Shown: positions 28,401-40,700 of the stretch, piece after piece
Layout: each line of letters begins with the position of its first letter
Numbering within the stretch: position 1 is the first letter of the stretch
NCBI GenBank assembly: GCA_023101725.1
Contig: JALJCO010003559.1
Coordinates: forward strand, 40,001 to 104,000
DNA: 64,000 bases
Direction of reading: 5' to 3'
Origin: Atherinomorus stipes
Taxonomy: Eukaryota > Chordata > Actinopteri > Atheriniformes > Atherinidae
Notes under the pieces: generated by a model
The model's input: the letters and a program-made list of their open reading frames with translations, nothing else
Databases searched by the model: none
Told to the model about the DNA's origin: nothing
Translations under genes and position numbers: made by a program

Positions 28401-31400
28401 GTTCTGGGACTGGGACTGGGACCGGGAAAAGGACTTGAACTGGGAGTGAACTGGGGCCAGTCCACAGAAATGAGTCCTAGGGTAGTGCAGGACCAGGGGG
28501 GACTGGAACTAGGACTGGTCTCGGGACTTTAACTGGGACTGGTCCTGGAACTGGGACTGGAACCAGGACTGGGACTGGAACTGGGACCAGGACTGGAACC
28601 GAGACCGGAACCGAGACCGGAACCTGGACTGGAACTGGAACTGGAACTGGGACTGGTCCTGGGACTGGGACTGGGACTGGGACGGGACCGGGAACAGGAC
28701 TTGAACTGGGACTGGAACTGGACCACTTTAAACTTTTTAACATTAGAGACATGTTTTCTCTACAGGAGACAAAGGTCCACGAGGCGCTACGGGGAGGCCT
28801 GGAAAAGAAGGCTTTGATGGACCTCGGGGCATTAAGGGGTCCCAAGGGCCCCCAGGACCACTTGGCAAACCAGGACTTCCAGGAGCACCTGGAAGTACAG
28901 GGCCTCCAGGATACCGTGGATTCCCTGGAGAGCCTGGAGACCGTGTAAGATGAAACCTGACTCTGTTATCAGATACTAGTCTAGATTCCGGGTCTCTGGT
29001 TCGGGTTCTGTTTGCTTTTGAACAAAAACACTGATGTCGTTCCCACTCATGGATTCAGAATATCGTTCATGATCAGGAAACAGTATCTGCTTTTGTTTGT
29101 GGTTGCAGGGTAACCTTGGATGTCCGGGGGCACTTGGAGAACCTGGTGTCCAGGGATGTCCAGGACCTAAAGGTACCAGACCACCACGGCTCATAAAATC
29201 CATATCAACATGCTGGTTTGATGTCTTTCAGGTCAAATATACAGTATTTTGCATTCTGTTTAGCCTTTTATGCCAACTGTGTCTTTGTGTTTCAGGGCAC
29301 AAAGGAGAGTCATTTAGTTGTCCAGGTCCACCGGGAGACAAAGGACATCCTGGTCTCTCAGGATTTACAGGTAATGATCTGGTTCTTGAGCATCTGAAAA
29401 GAACTCTGGTTGTTTAAGAGCTGTGAGCGTTATTCAGACATGCATGATGCATTTTTCTGTCTCAGGTGCTGAAGGGCCGAGGGGAGAAACTGGACGGCAA
29501 GGCTTTCCTGGAGCTCCAGGACAGAAAGGATGCAAGGGACACCCAGGTTTCTATGGAAACCGTGGTGTAGCAGGTGCATACACGAATGAAGCAGCAACAT
29601 GAGCGATGATGAGGAAGAAGAGTCGTTCGTTGTCTCTACCTCGTTCTGATCCATTGTGTCCCCAACAGGTGTAATCGGTCCCGTAGGTCCCAGAGGTCAA
29701 CCAGGTGCTCCAGGTCTTCCTGGTATGGCAGGATCTGATGGCCCTCCAGGACCACAGGGCTGCCCTGGACTCCCAGGTCAGAACTTGCTGTCATGTTAGG
29801 AAGAAGTCTTCAAAGTCCAAAGGAACATTCTTCTGAACTTGTTCCAAAACTTTTAGAGCTGTTTATCTCAGATTGGTGACCCTCTGTCCATCTGTCCATC
29901 TGAGAAACTCTGAAATGCTCCTTTATACCCAGTCATGTTACTGGTCTGTTCCCAGTTAAACCAGTCGTGTTACTGACCTGTTCCCAGTTAAACCAGTCAT
30001 GTTACTGACCTGTTCCCAGTTAAACCAGTCATGTTACTGGTCTGTTCCCAGTTAAACCAGTCATGTTACTGGTCTGTTCCCAGTTAAACCAGTCATGTTA
30101 ATGACCTGTTCCCAGTTAAACCAGTCATGTTACTGGTCTGTTCCCAGTTAAACCAGTCATGTTACTGACCTGTTCCCAGTTAAACCAGTCATGTTACTGA
30201 CCTGTTCCCAGTTAAACCAGTCATGTTCCTGACCTGTTCCCAGTTAAACCAGTCATGTTACTGGTCTGTTCCCAGTTAAACCAGTCATGTTACTGGTCTG
30301 TTCCCAGTTAAACCAGTCATGTTAATGACCTGTTCCCAGTTAAACCAGTCATGTTACTGGTCTGTTCCCAGTTAAACCAGTCATATTACCGGTCTGTTCC
30401 CAGTTAAACCAGTCATGCTACTGGCCTGTTCCCACTTAAACCAGTCATCTTAATGACCTGTTCCCAGTTAAACCAGTCATATTACTGGTCTGTTCCCAGT
30501 TAAACCAGTCATGTTACTGGCCTGTTCCCACTTAAACCAGTCATGTTAATGACCTGTTCCCAGTTAAACCAGTCATGTTACTGACCTGTTACCAGTTAAA
30601 CCAGTCATGTTACTGACCTGTTCCCAGTTAAACCAGTCATGTTACTGGTCTGTTCCCAGTTAAACCAGTCATGTTACTGGTCTGTTCCCAGTTAAACCAG
30701 TCATGTAACTGGTCTGTTCCCAGTTAAACCAGTCATGTTAATGACCTGTTCCCAGTTAAACCAGTCATGTTACTGACCTGTTACCAGTTAAACCAGTCAT
30801 GTTCCTGACCTGTTCCCAGTTAAACCAGTCATGCTACTGACCTGTTCCCAGTTAAACCAGTCATGTTCCTGACCTGTTCCCAGTTAAACCAGTCATGTTC
30901 CTAATCTGTTCCCAGTTAAACCAGTCATGTTCCTAACCTGTTCCCAGTTAAACCAGTCATGTTCCTAATCTGTTCCCAGTTAAACCAGTCATGTTCCTAA
31001 CCTGTTCCCAGTTAAACCAGTCATGCTACTGACCTGTTTCCAGTTAAACCAGTCATGTAACTGACCTGTTCCCAGTTAAACCAGTCATGTTCCTAACCTG
31101 TTCCCAGTTAAACCAGTCATGTTCCTGACCTGTTCCCAGTTAAACCAGTCATGTTCCTAACCTGTTCCCAGTTAAACCAGTCATGTTCTTGACCTGTTCC
31201 CAGTTAAACCAGTCATGTTCCTAACCTGTTCCCAGTTAAACCAGTCATGCTACTGACCTGTTTCCAGTTAAACCAGTCATGTTCTTGACCTGTTTCCAGT
31301 TAAACCAGTCATGTTACTAACCTGTTCCCAGTTAAACCAGTCATGTTCTTGACCTGTTCCCAGTTAAACCAGTCATGTTCCTAACCTGTTCCCAGTTAAA

Positions 31401-34400
31401 CCAGTCATGTTCTTGACCTGTTCCCAGTTAAATCTGATTAGATATTAAAATCTCCTACTATTACTATTTTCCAGCTTTTGTTGCTCCCTCTAGCGTTTCA
31501 CAGACGTGTTTCTGCGACAGGTTCACAGTTGGCTCGTATTTTCCATGTAATGGTGAAATATTTTGGTTTCACCATCTGTTATGAGGTTTATGCTCTACTG
31601 GGAATAAAATCTGGTTTGGTTAGATTTGGAAATCATTTCATTCTGATTCTAGTTTACAGCGTCCCAGCTCGTTTAGATCTGGGTTTTATCTGACGGTTCC
31701 TCTGGACTCAAAGCAGATTTATTTAAGCTTAAGAGTAGTGTAGCTAGGACAGAGCCCTGCGGTACTCCGGTGTATTAGAAGTGTGTTCCTCACTCTTCTT
31801 GTTGAATCAGGTCCTCCTGGCCCGCTGGGACTTCATGGACTGGATGGACTGAAAGGAGTGAAAGGAGACGTGGGGACCAGAGGTATAAATGTTGCACACA
31901 AACGCACAATATACACACAAAATTTGCCTTTTACGTCCGTTTCCACTGTTGGAGCTCTTTGCTTATCGTCCAACTTCATGTACAGGGAGTGCAGAATTAT
32001 TAGGCAAATGAGTATTTTGACCACATCATCCTCTTTATGCATGTTGTCTTACGCCAAGCTATATAGGCCCAAAGCCTACTACCAATTAAGCATATCAGGT
32101 GATGTGCATCTCTGTAATGAGAAGGGGTGTGGTCTAATGACATCATCACCCTATATCAGGTGTATTAGGCAAACAGAATTATTAGGCAACTTAACAATAA
32201 ACAAATATATCCCCATTTCAATTATTTATTTTCACCAGGGAAACCAATATAACAGCTCAACATTCCCAAATATACATTTCTGACATTCAAAAACAAATCA
32301 GTGACCAATATAGCCACCTTTCTTTGCAAGGACACTGAAAAGCTGCCATCCATGGATCCTGTCAGTGTTTTGATCTGTTCACCATCAACATTGCGTGCAG
32401 CAGCAACCACAGCCTCCCAGACACTGTTCAGAGAGGTGGACTGTTTTCCCTCCTTGTAAATCTCACATTTGATGAGGGACCACAGGTTCTCTATGGGGTT
32501 CAGATCAGGTGAACAAGGAGGCCATGTCATTAGTTTTTCTTCTTTTTAGAGCCTTTCTTGCAGCCACGCAGTGGAGTACTTGGATGCGTGTGATGGAGCA
32601 TTGTCCTGCATGAAAATCATGTTTTTCTTGAAGGATGCGGACTTCTTCCTGTACCACTGCTTGAAGAAGGTGTCTTCCAGAAACTGGCAGTAGGACTGGG
32701 AGTTGAGCTTGACTCCATCCTCAACCCGAAAAGGCCCCACAAGCTCATCTTTGATGATAGCAGCCCATACCAGTACCCCACCTCCACCTTGCTGGCGTCT
32801 GAGTGGGACTGGAGCTCTTTGCTCTTTACCGATCCAGCCACGGGCCCATCCATCTGGCCCATACCAGTACCCCACCTCCACCTTGCTGGCGTCTGAGTGG
32901 GACTGGAGCTCTCTGGCCTTTACCGATCCAGCCACGGGCCCATCCATCTGGCCCATACCAGTACCCCACCTCCACCTTGCTGGCGTCTGAGTGGGACTGG
33001 AGCTCTCTGGCCTTTACCGATCCAGCCACGGGCCCATCCATCTGGCCCATACCAGTACCCCACCTCCACCTTGCTGGCGTCTGAGTGGGACTGGAGCTCT
33101 CTGGCCTTTACCGATCCAGCCACGGGCCCATCCATCTGGCCCATACCAGTACCCCACCTCCACCTTGCTGGCGTCTGAGTGGGACTGGAGCTCTCTGGCC
33201 TTTACCGATCCAGCCACGGGCCCATCCATCTGGCCCATACCAGTACCCCACCTCCACCTTGCTGGCATCTGAGTGGGACTGGAGCTCTCTGGCCTTTACC
33301 GATCCAGCCACGGGCCCATCCATCTGGCCCATACCAGTACCCCACCTCCACCTTGCTGGCGTCTGAGTGGGACTGGAGCTCTCTGGCCTTTACCGATCCA
33401 GCCACGGGCCCATCCATCTGGCCCATACCAGTACCCCACCTCCACCTTGCTGGCGTCTGAGTGGGACTGGAGCTCTCTGGCCTTTACCGATCCAGCCACG
33501 GGCCCATCCATCTGGCCCATACCAGTACCCCACCTCCACCTTGCTGGCGTCTGAGTGGGACTGGAGCTCTCTGGCCTTTACCGATCCACCACGGACCCAT
33601 CCATCTGGCCTATCCAGACTCACTCTCATTTCATCAGTCCATAAAAGCTTAGAAACATCAGTCTGAGATGTTCCTTGGCCCAGTCTTGACGTTTCAGCTT
33701 GTGTGTCTTGTTCAGTGGTGGTGGTTTTTCAGCCTTTCTTACCTTGGCCATGTCTCTGAGTGTTGCACACCTTGTGCTTTTGGGCACTCCAGTGATGTTG
33801 CAGCTCTGAAATATGGCAAAACTGCTGGCAAGTGGCATCTTGGCAGCTGCACGCTTGACTTTTCTCAGTTCATGGGCAGTTATTTTGCACCTTGGTTTTT
33901 CCACACGTTTCTTGCAACACTGTTGACTATTTTGAATGAAGCGCTTGATTGTTGGATGATCACGCTTCAGAAGCTTGGACATTTTAAGAGTGCTGTATCC
34001 CTCTGCAAGATATCTCACTATTTTTGACTTTTCAGAGCCTGTCAAGTCCCTCTATGACCCATTTTGTCAAAGGAAAGGAAGTTGCCTAATAATTCTGTTT
34101 GCCTAATAAACCTGATATAGGGTGATGATGTCATTAGACCACACCCCTTCTCATTACAGAGATGTACATCACCTGATATGCTTAATTGGTAGTAGCTTTG
34201 GGCCGATACAGCTTGGAGTAAGACAACATGCATACAGAGGATGATGTGGTCAAAATACTAATTTGCCTAATAATTCTGCACTCCCTGTATGTTGTAGAAG
34301 TTTTCTCAAAACATCTGTGAAGTTGACTGATATTAATGAGGCTAATAACCCTTTCATAACCGGAATACTAGCAATAACCCAGTTGCGCAGGACCATAGAA

Positions 34401-37400
34401 ACATGGGCAAAAACTCGAAGAGTTTGGGAAATTTGAATACTGTGAAAAGCTCCAGTATTGTAGGTTCAGACTGTCACATTCTAATAAGGTAAGTAATCTA
34501 AATCACCTCATTTCAGAACAGTTCTGGATTCGTGACGTGCACCATGGTGATGGATTTAATAATGAATTGGTACACTCCTATCGTAATAGTTCTTGTTGTT
34601 ATTACGATCTCGGAAAACAGCTGTACCAGCTGTGGGACTTTTTAGATATGGCGGGCTGGAAGAAGTAGAGATCACGCAAGGGGTGGGGCTTGTCAGTTCT
34701 ACCAATCACCAAACACCTACGTATTTCAGTTCCTATGGAACCCTGAAAAGACCCTGCCTCGGAGTAGGAGCTAAAAAGGTTCTTGGAACTGAGTTGGAAC
34801 TTGGAACTTTTTTTTTGCGCATTCGGACACATAGGAACTAGGGACCTCAAGTTCTTATGACTAACTTGGGACGTGTAGTTATAGGCACTGCGTTCTTAGA
34901 ACCTCTCTGTCCGAATGTCCCTAATGCGCCAAAAAATGGTCTGGTTCTCAAAAAAGTTCTAGAAACTCCAAAAGGTTCCTACAGTCCGAAAATCTCACGG
35001 TGGCCCCACCTGTGTTTGCCCATATAGCCTGTAGGCATGGGCTTGAACTGGGCAAATTCGCAGATCTCATAATTTAAGTCACATGGGCCCATATGTGGGA
35101 AAACAGGTGGGGCCACCATGGAAATCGTGGACAAACCTACTTGGGTCCCTCATATGCAAATGCTGTCTGGAGCAAGCTGTGAATTTCTGAACTCTGTGAT
35201 TGATTCGCACATTTTAAGTTAGGGCTGCGAGCAACGATTGAAATATCGTGAGGGGCAATGTATGGTGGACTGGAGCATTTTCAACAGCACGGAGGTGCCT
35301 GTTGTTGCCTGACTGTAAATCATACCGGGAAAAAACATATTGGCAAATCACCTGTGCATTGGTCATTTGGAGTTGGATTGGGAGACGTCCGTCCTGTCAT
35401 TAACTGCTGTTCTGAGAGAATCAAGAGTTTCCACATATTTTCCATCTTTTCCCCTTCAGGTCTGGATAAAAAGGGTCCTCCTGGTTGCACAGGCCACCCA
35501 GGATATAAAGGTCCTCCAGGCCCTCCAGGGCCTTGTGGTCCATCCCAGCCTGGGCCACCAGGACCTAAAGGCCCCCAAGGACCCAAAGGTCTGCTGACTG
35601 ACTGTGAATCCCATCAGTGACCTTCTGAATCAGACCAGCAAAGAAGTAACGTTTTCTTTGTTCCTGTAGGCCCACCAGGTTGTGGTGGACCTCCAGGGCA
35701 GCCTGGACCAGACTGTAAAAACCCATCTCCAGGGTCTTGTGGAGATCCTGGATTTCAAGGCCCAGATGGAGATCCAGGTCGGTTTTAATCTTCAGGTTTA
35801 AAGGCATATGCCACCCCTGGGTGAAATTGAGCCTCCCCCCGCAGTCACCCAGGGGTGGCATATCCCTTTAATAGAATTTGTTAGACAGAGCTTGCTGATG
35901 CCTACTGACCTGACCTGGGAGTTATGTTTAAGGGTGCATTGGCGAAATTGGGGATCCAGGTCCAAACCCCCCAATTCCTGGAGATGCAGGGGACAATGGT
36001 CATCCAGGATGCCCCGGGCCAAAGGGGACAAAGGGATGTGATGGGCACCGAGGTTTTCCAGGCATCTCTGGAAACCCTGGAGAGAAAGGTTAGACTTCTT
36101 GACTTGTCTGTCTCTAGATAAAGGTTTCTACCTGCTTCAGGGGGCGCGACGATCTGCAGAGTCGTTGGATATTAAAATGATGCTAGCACTGAGACTTGTT
36201 GGTCCTCACCTCTGAGGCAGCTTGGAAAAAGGTGCAAATATCATCTGTATTTGTGTGCTCCTGTGATCAGGTATGAAAGGAGACCCTGGTTTCTTGGGAA
36301 TACCAGGTATGAAGGGTCATCCAGGTCTCCCTGGTCCCAGAGGACCTCGAGGGCCAAAAGGACCTGTTGGACCAGTGGGGCGAAAAGGGGAGAAGGGGCG
36401 ACTCCATCCTTGTCTCCCACACCCACCTGCGCCACTGGGCCCTGAAGGAAAACAGGGCCCCTCTGGTCCAGGAGGAGATCCTGGCCTTCCAGGAGAAATT
36501 GGCCAAACTGGCCACAGAGGTGAGAACCAGGTGTTGGAGGATGTGGTTCGAGGTTTTTTTCAGTTGTCCTAAAATCAAAACCAGCTCAGAATCATGAAGT
36601 ATTGTAACAGCTGATGACGTGTTTCAGGTGCCAAGGGTCCGATCGGGGCTCAAGGTAAGAGAGGTCATGTGGGGCCCGTAGGTGGAACAGGGGATGTAGG
36701 AAATAAAGGCTCACCGGGGGAGAATGGCTCTGAGGGAGGTCCAGGTAAGTCTTTCTGACTTATTTTTTTGGTCAGATACATGTCAGTGATGGCCATTATT
36801 CCTAAATTACATCTTCTAATAATCTGCATGTGCTTGACTAATTTCCACTCAATGAAACATGTCTGAAGAAAACCTTCAAGCTTTCTTCAACGTCAAGTAA
36901 ACACTTATATTTTCCGTCCCCAAAACTTCGAACATGTCTTCAAAGTTTCCTGTAAAGTCAGCGTTACCGTTATCAGGGAATCAGAGTTTTCTGAGTTGTT
37001 TTAGCATCTAGATAAATTTGTTTAGATGATTGAACTTATTGTCGTTGGTCTTTGTGTTTCAGGTGACCCTGGACCGATGGGTGACCCAGGTCCTCCTGGA
37101 TTAAGCACAAAGATGAGCATGGGATTCCTGTTAGTGAAGCACAGCCAGTCAACAGAGGTTCCCAGCTGTCCACTAAACACTAGATCCTTATGGGAAGGAT
37201 ACAGTCTGCTCTACCTGGAGGGTCAAGAAAGGGCTCACACTCAGGATCTGGGTAAAGACATACTTGTAGTACATACCCAGAAATGACATTTCCATGCTCT
37301 TGTTAGATTATTTAGACTTAGATCAGATCACTGAGGAATCAGTGTCTTTGCAAGCAGAAGTGCATCGAGAGTTTATTTGGTCAAGGTCTAGCGCCTAAGA

Positions 37401-37679
37401 CGCGGTAACACGGTAACAGGCTGTGGTAGCAGCCATAAATACATACAATACTCCATCTGAATCACATCTCGCCTCTGTCTTCACATCAGTCTTACATCCA
37501 TCTCAACACGCACCTTCTGGGTTCTCAAAAATGTTCTACGTTTACTTTATTTCTGCTGGTATTTACTGGCTTTTAAGCTGTTAGCTACTGTTAATTACTG
37601 TTTTAGCTTCCTGTTTTTAATGTTTTATCTGTTTGTACAGTGTCCTTGGGTGTTTTGAAAAGGCGCTTTCAAATAGAAT

Positions 37680-37712
<33 letters not shown>

Positions 37713-40700
37713 GCTAATGCTATGCTAGGTTAGCATAACCACACAGATGTTATTGCTAACATAAACAAACTGGAGGTAACTTGAGCTAGATTAGCACAAC
37801 TTTATGAACACCGACGCTACGAAGCAGCATCACGATCACGACACATAGTCAGGACCGAATTTGGGAAAAACCCTTCAGAAAACAAGGTGGTAGGCATTTT
37901 GGGGTTAAAGTGTTTTCTGAGTTGTTCCTATAGTGTTTTTTGGCGCTGAATCCATTTCTGCCAGATGTAGCATAAGTAGCATAATGATTGATTATTCACC
38001 CAGAATTAGAAATGTCTATAATTTTCCAAGTTGTGAATATTGTATTTGGTTGTTTGGTATCATTGTAAAGGGAACATCCAGGGCTTTCATTTAAGCCAAA
38101 AGCTGTAGCTTTCTGACAAACACAGAGGTCACATGACTTCTTTAAACCATAAATTTCACACATTTTCCCACAATTTAACCTAAACTATTTAGTTTATTTA
38201 ATCCCTGTGGGATCAAGGGACATCAGGGACCCAAAAATCGACAACTGCAATACTTAAAGGAATAGTACGCCCACAGAATGATGTTCCTTCATTTTCTCCT
38301 CATCCTCATGCTGAGCAAGACTCTGTAGCACTTTTTTTAATATCTTAAATGCAGCCGGAGATCCTTTTTTTACGTTATCTGCTGACTTTCATATAATGGA
38401 GTTCACCGACACTCGAAACAAAAAGGTCCATAAAAGTCCACAACAACTTGTCAATATTCCTCCATACTGCTCGTCCAATGTAATCCAAGTGTCCTGAGTG
38501 GGTAGCGTCCAGAATTTACTGGAAACGACGTCATTTAGTAGATTTTTACAGACTTAACAGTAGAACATGTAGCTGCCGCAAAGCGAGTTCACGACACTAC
38601 AGAAGCTCTGATGTTCAGCACCTACTCTGCCGATAATGGAAGCATAGAAGAAGAAATTCACTGTTCATATTGTACTAAGAGCGACAGAGCTGCGGACAAA
38701 CGCAAGAGGGGTTGGATACTGATTTAAAGGAAGAAAGAAAGAAAGAGAACGTGCGATCTCGTCTGCCGCGGCTTCCGTAGTGTCGTGAACTCGCAGGAAC
38801 GCGCTTTGCGGCAGCTACATGTTCTACTGTTTAGGCTCTAAAAATCTACTGAATGATGTGGTTTCCAGTAAATTCTGGACGCTACCCACTCAGGAAACAT
38901 GCAGCCAATTCCAGTTCCTATCTTAACCCTCAATCTTAGTAGCCCTGAAAACCAAGTGTTAATGGCTACTTTGTGACTCAGAAATGGGACACCGTTAAAT
39001 GCAGATGCGTCTTCAAACTGTGGGGGGCAGCATTACACGAAAGCGGCGTTCAGTCTGTCAGTTCAGAAGAAGAAGAATTTATTTACATTTATTTGTGGTG
39101 TTAACCTGCCTGTTTCACCATCAGCCACAAACGCGGCCATCATGGACACGTTCACCCATACCACGGCTTACTGACCGGTAAACAGCAGCGATCAGGAAAG
39201 TGACGTAGGTAACTGTGGTTCGGTGAACTCCTGGATGACTGCAGTCAGCTGGTTGACTTTGTCGCTGTCGGGACTCGATGACGTCAGCCCGCTCGTCTTA
39301 TACTGTCAGCACACCCGTACCAAAAAGTACTATATGCAAGATTGCTTTAAGTATACTAATTTTAAACCTTAAATAAGACAGTAAACTTTCAGTTTACTAT
39401 TTATGTACTTGTCAGAAATATACTTAACAAAGTTTACTTGGCATTTACTAATAAATGTACTAGAAGTTAAACATATTTAGCCTATACTTATATTTAAACT
39501 TTTGAACAATATACTTTAATAGTAGTACATTCATAGTAGATTTTCAAACATACTCAGAGTTTAAATGTTACTGGAACATTTGGTGGAGTCAAATAAAACA
39601 CCTGAATCTATTTTTGACAGAAATTTTGTAATATTTTTTTTACTCAGCATTAAAGATGGAGTAGAAGTATAATAAGACAATTTTCAGTATATTTGAAAAT
39701 GTATTTTTAAACACTAAACAGTGTACTATAAGTGTATTATCAGTAAACTCATAGCAAACCTTAAAGGGCGACTATTTCTTAAACTAAAAGGACATCGAGA
39801 AGTTTACTGCTAGAAAACTAACAGTATACATAGAAGAATACTTTTAGTATACTTAAAAGTGTACTTTGCAAGAGTAAAAGTAAGCTTAAAGTTTTAGTAG
39901 GAGTAAACTAACAGTATACCTAGAAGTATACTTTCAGTATACTTTAAAGTGTACTTTCTAAAAGTAAAAGTAAGCTTGAAGTTTAGTACGAGTACACTCA
40001 CAGTATACCAGAAGATTACTTTAAGTATACTTAAAAGTATACTTTTAAATACTTAAATTGGGCCAATTTAGTCCCAAGAAGTACACTTGTTAGTATACTG
40101 GTAGTACACTGATAGCAGTGGTAAATAAAAGTACACTTGGGCAATGTACTTTAGTATACTTGAGAATACTTAATGATATGTACTTAAGGAATACTTTTTG
40201 GTAAGGGCAAGCACGTTATGCAGGCTGTTATCTTGATAAAACGGCAGCACAGAGAAAAATGAGCATTTTGTAACGTTAACTAACATAAACGACATGGTTT
40301 GGCCGCCACTGACAAAAGATCGTAAAATAAAAATACGCAACAACGAGGTAACTGATCCATAACACGGGCCTAAACTAAGACGATACAATGGTTTTTCCTG
40401 ATATTTATCCATTAACAAAGAAAATACTTAAGATTTGTAGCTCGCCTTCTTTGCCGCTGCATTCTGGGTAATGCAGATGGTGTCGGAGAACCTCAATAGC
40501 ACAGCACTTGTACTTTGGAGAGTACATTTTTGAGACGGGAACTGGAATTCACACTTCCGTTATATGAAAGTCGGTGGATATTGAACCAGAGAGACATGGA
40601 GACGTCTCAATATCCAGACGAAGAATAACAGAAGTTCTCACATTTCACCGAGTTATTTGACTCAGACTGCAAATGAAAATGAACTGATGTATTTCAGCAC

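Larger units (their letters stand above)
31983..34287 (-). mobile_element. Tc1/mariner-type transposon with internal expansion
   Basis: Bounded by TA at 31981-31982 and 34288-34289. Ends cagggagtgcagaattatta and its inverse match over more than 40 bp, with extended sub-terminal inverse similarity. It inserted in the intron after window exon 29, antisense to col4a4. A one-ended 183-bp relative is at 44193-44375. Confidence 0.9.

Noticed and set aside
29935..31430. CRISPR-like array of regularly spaced repeats
   Set aside because: Units are contiguous with no unique spacers, and the context is a vertebrate intron.
31983..34287. Intact, active mariner transposon
   Set aside because: The ends are intact but the transposase is split by frame-shifting 94-bp repeats and stops.
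35258..35459. Extra upstream coding for exon 30
   Set aside because: The open frame is not in Gly-X-Y register and a good acceptor at 35459 explains the exon start.
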